Source of the DNA: Bin5 sp009843665
GTDB lineage: Bacteria; Chloroflexota; Anaerolineae; Caldilineales; Caldilineaceae
Direction of reading: 5' to 3'
Length of the DNA stretch: 64,000 bases
NCBI GenBank assembly: GCA_965220285.1
Contig: OZ244818.1
Coordinates: 2,046,001 to 2,110,000, forward strand
Shown here one piece after another: positions 7,248 through 16,893 of the stretch (positions within the stretch are counted from its first letter, which is position 1; each line of letters begins with the position of its first letter). A model generated the notes under the pieces. The model searched no databases, had not been told where the DNA came from, and was given only the letters and a program-made list of their open reading frames with translations. The translations under genes were made by a program, and so were the position numbers.

Positions 7248-9550
7248 TTCAAAGCCTCAACGATGCGTTCCACGTTTGTACGTACCATGCCGAGGTAGGT
7301 GTCAGCGCCGCTGCCCTCGGGCCCAAGGGAACCCGAATAGAGCCGGAACAGCTCTGCGCCGGTCTCGGTTGCTATGGTCTGCGCCAGCCTCTCGCTGACC
7401 GTCGTCTCGCCAAACAGTGCCGGTATATCATGCTCCCGAACCACCTCGACCACGTCCGCAATGTGCTCCGCAGACGGCTCCACGTGCGTCGCGAGTGACG
7501 GTATGACGAGGCCAACTACCTTGAACCCATACAACTCTGCAAAGTAGGAGAAGGCGTCGTGTGATGTGACAAGCAGTCTGCGCTCCGGCGCCACGGCACT
7601 GACCTGTTCCTGGACCCAGGCGTGAAGCTCGTCGAGCTGCTCCCCGTACTCTGCGGCGTTCCGAAGGTAGGTCTCCGCGCCTTCAGGGTCGACAGCTGCA
7701 AGCCGGGCGGCTATCTCGTTGACCGCGATCTTCACCCGGATCGGATCGAACCAGAAGTGGGGATCCAGAGGTCCATGGTGGTGCCCTTCATGGCCGTGGC
7801 CGTGCTCGTCCTCTTCGTGCTCGTCATGGCCGTGTTCGTCCTCTTCGTGCTCGTCATGGCCTTCATGGGGTGCGCCGCCCGAGTCGGCGACTCCGACGAA
7901 CGCCAGGCTTGACGGCGCGCCGCCGACTTCCCACTCCTCCTCGATCTCCATCTCTTCAAGGTGGACGGCGATGACTCGGCCGCTGTTGGGGTCGGCGACG
8001 TACATCATCTCGCCGACGACGATGAAGGCGGGACGACCGGCATCACCAGGCTCGACCAACTCCATCGTCTCGATCAGTTCGCCGTCGTGCGCGTCGAGCG
8101 TGTGCAGCACGCCGTCAGCGCCGAGGATGTATAGCAGCTCGCCATCGCTGGAGAACTTCGTGGAAACGCTCGGCTCGCTGAACACCTGGCGCATTTCGCT
8201 GTGGTCCACGTCGATCAGCCAAATGCCATCGTCGGCGAAGCCCTCACCGTCGTAGTAGGAGGCCTTGCCGAAGAAATGCTCAACGTGGTGGTGACCGTAG
8301 ACCGCCCCGATCCGAGAGTCCTGGCGCATCTCCTGCGGATTGGCGATGAACTCGTGCTCGTACTCGCCATCGTGAACGTGGAGGACGAGCACGCCGCCGG
8401 TGCATCCCAAGGCGACGCCATGCTCATTGTGGGACTCACCGTGCATGCCCGGGCATGAGCGATTGCTGGCGTCGTAGACGACCTGATCACTGAAGTCGCG
8501 AACTTCCACACCAACAGGCAGGCTGTCGTTGGAATTCTCGGGGTAGTCGGGATTCTTCGTGGTAACGACGACGTGCTCGTCGGAGATGACCAGCGCGGCG
8601 CCATGCTGCGGTCCTGCCTCAAGCACGACCGGCTCATAGTCGCCGCGTGCGTTCGCCAGGTCCGCCTCGTTGATCAGGATGGCATGACCGCTGATGTCTG
8701 CGAAGATCGCGGTCCAGCCGTGGCTGTTGACGTAATGGACCGGTTGCTCGTCAGCAATTTCCAACGCATGACGGGAGACGGGCTGGGTGACGAGGTCGTA
8801 GTGGTCGCCGTGCTCGACGAGGAAGACGCCGCTGTCGAAGATGTGGATCCGGTCGTCGCCGTCCTCCGGCCCGCGGGCGAGGACGATGGCGTAACGGTGA
8901 GCGGGGCTGGGGTGCACGGTCGCGCGGGGCGCGGCGACCTTGAAGATGCCGCTGTCAACGTCACCGGTCGATAGATCGATGACGGAGAGGTGCGCTTCTA
9001 CGGCATCGGCAACGAGGAGGCGCCCCATGATCATCTCAGCATGGTCGTCGTCGCCTTCGCCATGGTGGTCGTCGGCTTCATCGGCGTGATCGTCGCCTTC
9101 GCCATGATGGTCGTTGGCTTCATCGGCGTGATCGTCATGCATATCGACCATGGAGAACTCAAGCGGATCGACTCCGTCACCAAGTGCGACTATCCTGGAC
9201 TCGTCTGCACTGGCGTTGTGCAAGAGATCCTGCAGCCAGTCGGCCTCCAGGCCGAGACCGACAGTAAACACAAGATCGGCGTCAGCTACCCTGGCAACGT
9301 CGCGAGCGCCTGGCAGAAAGTTGTGGGGATCGCCGCCCACCGGAAGCAGGCCGAAGACCTCCACCCTGCTTCCACCTACCACTCGGGCCCAATCGGCCAC
9401 AAAGTTGGTGGTTGCCACCACCTGGACCGGCGTGCCGGAGGGCGACGCCTGCTGGCCTGACTGCGTAGTTGTAGGCGCGACTGGGGTGCAAGCGGCGAGG
9501 AGGAACAGAATTGCCAGAACCGATGACAGAGTTCGAAGTGAGTGAAGCAT
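7244..9550 (-). CDS. Zinc-binding ABC lipoprotein with an inserted AztD-like beta-propeller
   Basis: A 768-residue lipoprotein (LAILFLLAAC, Cys21; start 9550 with AAAGG ribosome site) that is a ZnuA/AztC-type binding protein split in its His loop. Residues 42-133 form the N-lobe with DPH (His76). Residues 134-171 are a first His/Asp tract. Residues 172-556 are a beta-rich, blade-like domain (LLVADAVEAHLSVIDLSTG, IFDSG, CPGMHGE, YILGADGVLHTLDAHDG, MYVADPNSGRVIAVH). Residues 560-593 are a second His/Glu tract. Residues 594-768 form the C-lobe with DPHFWFDP (His598), SHDAF (His664) and FGETT (Glu715). The insert resembles AztD, the periplasmic propeller chaperone that hands zinc to AztC; the match is by eye. 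It is the first gene of the operon with znuC and znuB, and a perfect dyad operator precedes it. Confidence 0.9.
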   Translation of the reverse strand: MLHSLRTLSSVLAILFLLAACTPVAPTTTQSGQQASPSGTPVQVVATTNFVADWARVVGGSRVEVFGLLPVGGDPHNFLPGARDVARVADADLVFTVGLGLEADWLQDLLHNASADESRIVALGDGVDPLEFSMVDMHDDHADEANDHHGEGDDHADEADDHHGEGDDDHAEMIMGRLLVADAVEAHLSVIDLSTGDVDSGIFKVAAPRATVHPSPAHRYAIVLARGPEDGDDRIHIFDSGVFLVEHGDHYDLVTQPVSRHALEIADEQPVHYVNSHGWTAIFADISGHAILINEADLANARGDYEPVVLEAGPQHGAALVISDEHVVVTTKNPDYPENSNDSLPVGVEVRDFSDQVVYDASNRSCPGMHGESHNEHGVALGCTGGVLVLHVHDGEYEHEFIANPQEMRQDSRIGAVYGHHHVEHFFGKASYYDGEGFADDGIWLIDVDHSEMRQVFSEPSVSTKFSSDGELLYILGADGVLHTLDAHDGELIETMELVEPGDAGRPAFIVVGEMMYVADPNSGRVIAVHLEEMEIEEEWEVGGAPSSLAFVGVADSGGAPHEGHDEHEEDEHGHDEHEEDEHGHGHEGHHHGPLDPHFWFDPIRVKIAVNEIAARLAAVDPEGAETYLRNAAEYGEQLDELHAWVQEQVSAVAPERRLLVTSHDAFSYFAELYGFKVVGLVIPSLATHVEPSAEHIADVVEVVREHDIPALFGETTVSERLAQTIATETGAELFRLYSGSLGPEGSGADTYLGMVRTNVERIVEALK

Positions 9551-9615
9551 TTGCGGGTACCTTTTCGTCAGGCTGGTGGCGTGTGCCCCCGCAATTGGCG
9601 TCAGGACAGTTGGCG

Positions 9616-9674
9616 TCAGGCGCCGGCAGAGTTGCGGCAGCCGGTGCAATGCCTTCCGTCGTATTGCGGGAATT
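9616..9674 (-). pseudogene. zur deletion scar
   Basis: Reading on the minus strand, this short stretch aligns with the first eight zur codons joined directly to its last dozen codons (GGCATTGCACCGGCTGCC... to the same TGA). About 380 bp of zur is missing and the start ATG has become AAT. It lies in the same position relative to operator and binding protein as intact zur does relative to znuA1, so the two loci descend from one duplicated zur-znuA unit. Confidence 0.75.
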
Positions 9675-9905
9675 GATAATTTTACTTGTTGCAAAAATTT
9701 GCAACAGCACACAGTTTAGCACACGCGGACGGCCGTGTCAACCCCGGTTTCCCGAAAACTGCTTTCTCATTTCCAAAGTGCTCCTGATGACTGTACCATC
9801 TTGCCGTCGAGACAGAAAATCTCCACATGCTCCACAGTTTTCTTCATCGAGGCGCGTCTGCTGCATAGCAGATTTACTCCGTGTCCGGCACGTTGCGGGT
9901 GTCGT
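9655..9905. repeat. Duplicated zur upstream region, copy 2
   Basis: Homologous to 5360-5615 (see the shared landmarks there). It separates the fused zinc-binding protein from murA; the remaining bases to 10069 show no gene that I can support. Confidence 0.8.
9688..9705. promoter_or_regulatory. Candidate Zur operator, copy 2 (perfect dyad)
   Basis: GTTGCAAAAATTTGCAAC: two perfect 8-bp arms around AA, upstream of the binding protein-znuC-znuB operon. It is retained although the adjacent zur copy was deleted, which argues that the site is functional. Presumed ligand is the Zur protein encoded at 4943-5380. Confidence 0.65.
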
Positions 9906-10069
9906 TGTGGTCCGCGAACGAGACGTCGCCGCCAGGCGCTTCGGCCACGCCGTGTGTGGATGGTTCAGAGAAGACTCTATATCCCGCGTGTATGGGGGAA
10001 CCACCAAGGGAATCTTCGAACGCTAGCCAGCACAGGGTCTCAGTTTTTCGTGATCCGCGGTCAGTTGCG

Positions 10070-11386
10070 TCAGGCGTCGGTGCGCTCGATGCGGGCGCCG
10101 AGGGCGCGTAGTTTTTCGTCGACGCGCTGGTATCCACGGTCGATCTGTTCGATATTGCCGATGAGGGTGCGGCCTTCGGCGCTGAGGGCGGCGAGGACGA
10201 GGGCCATGCCGGCGCGGATGTCAGGGCTGCTGACCTCCTGGCCGACGAGTTGGGCGGGGCCGACGACGACAACGCGGTGCGGGTCGCAGACGATGATCTG
10301 CGCGCCCATGGCGACCAGCTTGTCGACGAAGTAGAGGCGGCTTTCGAACATCTTCTCGTGAATGAGGACGGTGCCCTGGGCCTGGCTGGCGACGACGACG
10401 GCGATGCTCATGACATCGGGCGGGAAGGCGGGCCAGGGGGCGTCGTCGATCTTGGGGATGGCGCCGCCGAAGTCGGGGCGGACGCGCAGGTCCTGCTCGT
10501 CGGGCAGGAGGAGTGAATAGCCGGTGAGGGCGGCGTTGGGGTCTTCCTGCAGGTGCATTTGTACGCCCAGCCGCTGGCAGAAGACCATTTCGAGCATGCG
10601 CAGATGGTCGGGGGCGACGTTGGCGATGCGGAGGTCACCGCGGGTGATGGCGCCGAGGCCGATGAAGCTGCCGACCTCCATGTAGTCGGGGCCGACGGTG
10701 GCGCTGGCGCCGTGGAGCCGCTCCTGGCCGTGGACGTGCAGGGTGTTGCTGCCGATGCCGTCGATGGGGCAGCCCATGGCGACGAGCAGGCGGCACAGCT
10801 CCTGCACGTGCGGTTCGCTGGCGGTATTGCGCAGAATGGTGGTGCCCTGGGCGAGGGAGGCGGCCATAACGGCGTTCTGGGTGGCGGTCACTGATGCCTC
10901 GTCGAGCAGGATATCGGCGCCGCGCAGTCTGCCGGAGGAGGTCAGCTCGAAGCGGCCGCTGTTGGGGCGGGCGAAGGAGGCGCCCAGCTGTTCGAAGACA
11001 AGCAGATGGGTGTCGATGCGGCGGCGGCCGATATCATCGCCGCCGGCTGCACCCTCGACGCGGAATGCGCCGCGGCGGGCGAGGAGCGGCCCCATCAGGT
11101 TGAGCCCGCCGCGGATGCGCCCGAAGAGCTGGGGGTCGGGCGCGTGACTGTGCAGTTTGTCGGCGCGCAGGGTGAGCCGGTTGCCTTCTTTGCGCACGTA
11201 GACGCCCAGGCCTTCCAGAATGGTGAGCATGGCGGCGACGTCGTCTATCTGCGGGACGTTCTCCAGGGTGACGGTCTCGTCGGTGAGCAGAGATGCGGCG
11301 ACAAGGGGAAAAGAGGCGTTCTTGTTGCCGCTGATGTTGACGGTTCCCTCGATGCGGTGGCCGCCCTGGATGGCAAATGAGGCCAT
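10070..11386 (-). CDS. murA: UDP-N-acetylglucosamine 1-carboxyvinyltransferase
   Basis: A 438-residue MurA that transfers enolpyruvate to UDP-GlcNAc, the first committed step of peptidoglycan synthesis in the cytoplasm. The start at 11386 (MASFAIQGG) has an AAAGGAG ribosome site. The Lys22-Asn23 pair of GNKNAS is present. In the mobile active-site loop, where most bacteria have GGCAIG or GGCTIG, this protein has GGDDIG: Asp117 stands at the place of catalytic Cys115. That substitution is known from naturally fosfomycin-resistant MurA enzymes. Length and the rest of the fold are ordinary. Confidence 0.96.
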   Translation of the reverse strand: MASFAIQGGHRIEGTVNISGNKNASFPLVAASLLTDETVTLENVPQIDDVAAMLTILEGLGVYVRKEGNRLTLRADKLHSHAPDPQLFGRIRGGLNLMGPLLARRGAFRVEGAAGGDDIGRRRIDTHLLVFEQLGASFARPNSGRFELTSSGRLRGADILLDEASVTATQNAVMAASLAQGTTILRNTASEPHVQELCRLLVAMGCPIDGIGSNTLHVHGQERLHGASATVGPDYMEVGSFIGLGAITRGDLRIANVAPDHLRMLEMVFCQRLGVQMHLQEDPNAALTGYSLLLPDEQDLRVRPDFGGAIPKIDDAPWPAFPPDVMSIAVVVASQAQGTVLIHEKMFESRLYFVDKLVAMGAQIIVCDPHRVVVVGPAQLVGQEVSSPDIRAGMALVLAALSAEGRTLIGNIEQIDRGYQRVDEKLRALGARIERTDA

Positions 11387-11745
11387 GCTTACTCCTTTGG
11401 TCGTTGTACAGTGGGACGTTGCGTCAGTTGATTCTTGCGGTACCAGGATGCGCCTGCGGGACAGTCGCTGGCAGGCAGGCGAAAAACACTGCGTTTCGGG
11501 CACCAATTTCCCGATTTGTCCCCAGATATACTGATCACAGGTCAGTCAATTGTAGAACGGTCTACCCTTCCCGTCTAATCCGTTTACAGAGCAGTTTTGG
11601 AGGTTTTGTGATCCGCGAAGTGGGTCCCTGTCGTTCGCCAATTTTGGGCCTTTGTGATAAAATCAGAAGGCTAAAGTGTGCCGCAAAAACGCCAATTTGA
11701 GGACGGATCCGGGATGGGTATGTCCGGCCGAAACGGGACGCGTTT

Positions 11746-12711
11746 GTGGGTATTATAGACAGTATTTCAACCGGCTACCGCTTCGTCAGCCAGCGTCCCG
11801 GCCTGCTGTTGTTGCCATTGCTGCTGGACGCGCTGTTGTGGGTTCTGCCGCGTTGGAGCATCAGCCCTCTGCTGGGAAGGCTGGCTGATTTCTACACAGA
11901 GCTGGCTGCCGATCCGCAGCTGGCGGCGGAGAGTCCGTTTGCGCTGGACCAGATGAGCGAGTTGCTCATGGTGTTCGGTGAGACGAGCAATCTGGCCCAG
12001 TTTCTGGTCAACGGTCTGTTGTATCACGTGCCGAGCCTTCTGGCGACGCTGCCCGGCATAAAGGGAAGCCATCCCAGCGTCGAGGTGGACTCGATCGGCG
12101 CGGCGGGCCTGCTGTCGCTGCTCTTTGGTCTGGCCGGTCTGCTGATCGGGGCGACGTATATGAATCTTCTGGCGCAGAATTTGCCGATTGGGGAGGGACA
12201 GAAGGCGCTCTCGCTCAACATACTGGCGGGCCGTATCGTGCGCCACTGGCTGCGAACGATCGGTTTCCTGGTGTTCTTCGCCCTCGGTCTGTTGATGATC
12301 TACATTCCGGGCGTGATTGGGGTCACGGTGCTGGCGCTGATCAGCCCGGTGTTGGGCTCCGGGGCGCTGTTTCTGTTCGGCGGCCTGATCATGGTGATTC
12401 TGCTTTATCTCTATTTTGTGACGACGGCGCTGGTGCTGGACGATCTGGCGATAGGGAGCGCTGTGCGCCGCAGCATCCATCTGGTGCGGAAGAACTTCTG
12501 GCCCACGGTGGGGTTTGTTCTGCTGACGACGCTGATTTCGACGGGAATGGGGTTGCTTTTCCGCCAGGTTACCCAGTGGCATACGCTGGGCGTGGCGCTG
12601 GCCACGTTGGGGAACACCTTTATCGGCACAGGGCTGGCGATGTCGCTGCTGGTCTTTTACCGGACGCGCATTCTGGCGATGCAGCAGCAAGAAACGGATA
12701 GTTTTGCCTGA
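11746..12711 (+). CDS. Multi-pass membrane protein, function unknown
   Basis: A 321-residue protein with about six hydrophobic segments (LLLLPLLLDALLWVLP, a long central helical hairpin around residues 165-240, and two near the end) and an amphipathic loop (VLDDLAIGSAVRRSIHLVRKNFWPTVGFVL) reminiscent of YciC- or glycerophosphodiester-phosphodiesterase-type membrane domains. The start is taken as GTG 11746 without a strong ribosome site. It precedes gyrB by 160 bp in the same direction. I cannot assign a substrate; a role in envelope maintenance is a guess from the fold type. Confidence 0.75.
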   Translation: MGIIDSISTGYRFVSQRPGLLLLPLLLDALLWVLPRWSISPLLGRLADFYTELAADPQLAAESPFALDQMSELLMVFGETSNLAQFLVNGLLYHVPSLLATLPGIKGSHPSVEVDSIGAAGLLSLLFGLAGLLIGATYMNLLAQNLPIGEGQKALSLNILAGRIVRHWLRTIGFLVFFALGLLMIYIPGVIGVTVLALISPVLGSGALFLFGGLIMVILLYLYFVTTALVLDDLAIGSAVRRSIHLVRKNFWPTVGFVLLTTLISTGMGLLFRQVTQWHTLGVALATLGNTFIGTGLAMSLLVFYRTRILAMQQQETDSFA

Positions 12712-12872
12712 CATATTGTCGACGCGAGCGTAGGGTTGCGGACGCTCCCTGATCACCGACCGGCACGGGCTGGTGACAAGGCCGGAATGGGTATTCGCAG
12801 CCAACGGAGATGTATGGGGTTTGAGGGCCCGGTTGCGGGCAGCAGCCCCGTCTGAAATGACCGGAGGTATAC

Positions 12873-14825
12873 GTGGCAGAGAAGATGAACAAGAAGAACT
12901 TCGTCTACGGCGCCGACCAGATCCAGGTGCTGGAGGGCCTGGAGGCGGTACGGAAACGGCCCGGCATGTACATTGGCGGGACCGATACGAAAGCCCTGCA
13001 TCACATGGTATACGAGGTGGTGGATAACGCCATTGACGAGGCGATGCAGGGCCGCTGCGACAAGATCGTGGTGACGATTCACAAGGATGAGAGCGTCACC
13101 GTGGAGGATAACGGCGCCGGCATCCCAGTGGGTATTCAGAAGCAGACCGGTATGCCGGCACTGACGGTGGTGATGACGAAGCTGCATGCCGGCGGCAAGT
13201 TCGGCGACGTGGGCTACAAAGTTTCGGGCGGTCTGCACGGTGTGGGTGTGAGCGCGGTCAATGCGCTGAGTACCTGGATGGAGACGACGGTCAAGCGGGA
13301 CGGGAAGATCTGGCGGCAGAGGTTCGAACTGGGTGTGCCGGTGACCGAGGTGGAGGAGGTGGGCAAGTGCAAGCGCGGGGAGACGGGCACCATTCAGCGT
13401 TTTTTGCGCGACGACACGATCTTCGACGTTCTGGAATATGACTGGAATACGCTGGTGACCCGATTCCGGGAGATGGCCTTCCTGACGCGGGGCATCGACA
13501 TTCATTTTGTCGATGATCGCGGGGAGGAGCCGCGGGAGATCAGCTTCTATTTCGAGGGCGGCGTGCAGACTTTTGTGCGCTATCTGAACAAGAACCGGAC
13601 GGTGCTGCACCCGCCGATTTACGTTGACATGCAGGTCGATTCGACGCACGTGGAGGCGGCGATCCAGTACACGGACGGCTACAATGAGTCGATCTTCGCG
13701 TTTGCCAACACGATCAACACGCCTGACGGCGGCAGCCATCTGACCGGTCTGCGCGCGGCGGTCACGCGGCAGATCAACGATTATGCGCGCAAGCAGGGGA
13801 TTCTGAAGGACAATGACGCCAACTTCAGCGGGGATGATACGCGGCAGGGGATGACGGCGATTATCAGTGTCAAGATTGTGGAGCCGCAGTTTGAGGGCCA
13901 GAACAAGCTGAAGCTGCTCAACAACGAGGTACGCTATCAGGTCGAGACGGCAGTGGCGGAGGGCATCAACAGCTGGATGGAGGAGAACCCGCGCGAGGCC
14001 AGGCGGATCACCGACAAGTGCCAGGTGGCATTTCGGGCCCGAGAGGCGGCGCGCAAAGCGCGGGAGCTGGTGATCCGCAAGAGCGCGCTGGAGAGCCTGA
14101 CGCTGCCGGGCAAGCTGGCGGACTGCTCCAGCCGCGATCCGAACGAGAGCGAGCTCTACATTGTCGAGGGAGACAGTGCAGGCGGCAGCGCCAAACAGGG
14201 CCGCGACCGGCGCTTCCAGGCCGTGCTGCCGCTGCGGGGCAAGATCCTGAATGTGGAGCGCACGAGCCTGGACAAGATCCTGGGCAACAAGGAGATCCAG
14301 TCGCTGATTACGGCAATGGGAACAGGCGTGGGCGATGATTTCACGGTCGACAACCTGCGTTACAACCGGATCATCGTGATGACGGACGCGGACGTAGACG
14401 GCGCTCACATCCGTACGCTGCTGCTGACGCTGTTTTTCCGGTATATGGGACCGCTGGTGGAGAACGGACACCTGTACATTGCGCAGCCGCCGTTGTACAA
14501 GGTGCAGATCACCGAGCGCCAGAACGGCAAGGCGAAGCGGTCTGAGCAGTATGTGTACAACGACAACGCTCTTTCCCAGATTCGCAAGGAGATGGGTAAC
14601 GAGAATATCAAGCTGGAGCAGCGTTACAAGGGTCTGGGGGAGATGAACCCGGAGCAGTTGTGGGAGACGACGATGAACCCGGAGTACCGGACGCTGTTGC
14701 AGGTGCAGGTGGAGGATGCGGCGGAGGCCAACCGCACGTTTGATATGCTGATGGGGAGCAGTGTGCCGCCGCGGCGCCGGTTCATCCAGACGCACGCCCA
14801 TGAGGTGCGTAATCTGGACGTATAG
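12873..14825 (+). CDS. gyrB: DNA gyrase subunit B
   Basis: A 650-residue type IIA topoisomerase ATPase subunit. GHKL ATPase motifs are EVVDNAIDEA, DNGAGIPV and the GGLHGVGVSAVNALS lid; the transducer follows, then the TOPRIM domain with YIVEGDSAGGSAKQGRDR and DADVDGAHIRTLLLTLFFR (catalytic Glu and Asp-x-Asp), ending with the usual C-terminal RRxFIQ-like helix. The start is GTG 12873 preceded by GGAGG. Its length is that of the compact gyrB form. gyrA is not adjacent. A strong terminator follows at 14846-14877. gyrB with parS sites fits an origin-proximal position. Confidence 0.98.
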   Translation: MAEKMNKKNFVYGADQIQVLEGLEAVRKRPGMYIGGTDTKALHHMVYEVVDNAIDEAMQGRCDKIVVTIHKDESVTVEDNGAGIPVGIQKQTGMPALTVVMTKLHAGGKFGDVGYKVSGGLHGVGVSAVNALSTWMETTVKRDGKIWRQRFELGVPVTEVEEVGKCKRGETGTIQRFLRDDTIFDVLEYDWNTLVTRFREMAFLTRGIDIHFVDDRGEEPREISFYFEGGVQTFVRYLNKNRTVLHPPIYVDMQVDSTHVEAAIQYTDGYNESIFAFANTINTPDGGSHLTGLRAAVTRQINDYARKQGILKDNDANFSGDDTRQGMTAIISVKIVEPQFEGQNKLKLLNNEVRYQVETAVAEGINSWMEENPREARRITDKCQVAFRAREAARKARELVIRKSALESLTLPGKLADCSSRDPNESELYIVEGDSAGGSAKQGRDRRFQAVLPLRGKILNVERTSLDKILGNKEIQSLITAMGTGVGDDFTVDNLRYNRIIVMTDADVDGAHIRTLLLTLFFRYMGPLVENGHLYIAQPPLYKVQITERQNGKAKRSEQYVYNDNALSQIRKEMGNENIKLEQRYKGLGEMNPEQLWETTMNPEYRTLLQVQVEDAAEANRTFDMLMGSSVPPRRRFIQTHAHEVRNLDV

Positions 14826-14845
14826 GCGCGGCGACGGTTAATGGG

Positions 14846-14877
14846 AGGCCCGACTGTTTGGTCGGGCCTTTTTTTTA
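14846..14877 (+). terminator. Rho-independent terminator of gyrB
   Basis: Perfect 9-bp stem AGGCCCGAC / GTCGGGCCT with loop TGTTTG and a run of seven T, 21 bp after the gyrB stop. It is followed at 14878-14916 by a degenerate TTTTCAGTTTT repeat tract. Confidence 0.95.
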
Positions 14878-14983
14878 GTTTTCAGTTTTCAGTTTTTGGT
14901 TTTTAGTTCTTAGTGAAGGCCGGTGGGTAGCGGGGCGCTATAGGTTGGGGAGAGAGTGGAGAGGAGCAAGGAAAGAGAGAGGT

Positions 14984-15322
14984 ATGGCGACGATGGATTT
15001 CAGGCGGTATCAGACGGAGTCCCGTAAGACGTGGAGTTTGGTGCACACGGATCATGCGATCGTGTATCCGACGCTGGGGCTTGTGAATGAGGCGGGTGAG
15101 GTGGCGGGTAAGATCAAGAAGATCTTTCGCGACAAGGAGGGTGTCATTGCGGAGGACGACCGGGCGGCGCTGAAGGACGAATTGGGAGACGTGCTGTGGT
15201 ATCTGACGCAGATCTGTACGGAACTGGAGCTGTCGTTGGAGGAGGTGGCGGAGCAGAATATTACGAAGTTGTTCGACCGGTTGGAGCGGGGCGTTATCGG
15301 TGGGGAAGGGGATGTAAGGTGA
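14984..15322 (+). CDS. MazG-like nucleotide pyrophosphohydrolase
   Basis: A small all-alpha NTP-pyrophosphohydrolase of 112 residues. The metal-binding pattern of the MazG superfamily is visible: LGLVNEAGEVAGKIKK, then KDELGDVLWYLTQIC and the following helix with EEVAEQN. Such enzymes hydrolyse (d)NTPs to monophosphates for house-cleaning. ATG 14984 is chosen because GAGAGAGG lies at good distance and the protein then starts at the conserved fold; an upstream in-frame Met (14945) adds only basic low-complexity residues. It faces rpoD across a hairpin. Confidence 0.88.
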   Translation: MATMDFRRYQTESRKTWSLVHTDHAIVYPTLGLVNEAGEVAGKIKKIFRDKEGVIAEDDRAALKDELGDVLWYLTQICTELELSLEEVAEQNITKLFDRLERGVIGGEGDVR

Positions 15323-15347
15323 GGGTGAGGAGAGAGTGAAGAGGAGA

Positions 15348-15393
15348 GAGGAGTGAGAGAACTTCGCTGGCTTGCTTCAGTCTCTCACTCCTC
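15348..15393. terminator. Bidirectional hairpin between MazG-like gene and rpoD
   Basis: Perfect 13-bp stem GAGGAGTGAGAGA / TCTCTCACTCCTC with a 20-base loop, located between two convergent genes. The same arms recur at 3425-3469 and 54727-54758, and its left half plus loop recurs at 678-710, so it is both a likely terminator and a member of a dispersed repeat family. Confidence 0.7.
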
Positions 15394-15418
15394 AACTCTA
15401 TTTTCTCTCTACTCGCCG

Positions 15419-16672
<1,254 letters not shown>

Positions 16673-16893
16673 CGTCACCTCTTTTCGTGAAATGTATAAG
16701 CGCTGTTCGCGGCAAGCCGGACACGAAGCGGCCGGGCGACGTCGTTGGCGCGTAGTAGTTCTCAAGTGTTGGACAACTTACCATTGCGAGATGCATCTCT
16801 TCCGTAGAGAACATCTCAAACGGCCCAGGTACGATCGGGGCAGATCGTGTGGGGGTACCTCTCGCGATCCCTGGCCAACTGCGTGCGAAAGGT

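Noticed and set aside
11634..11663. Promoter with GATAAAAT before the membrane protein gene
   Set aside because: The -10 is good but the matching -35 (TCGCCA) is poor; not strong enough to list.
12753..14801. 682-residue open frame opposite gyrB
   Set aside because: It lies antisense to a perfect gyrB; high GC at third codon positions keeps that frame open. No family motifs.
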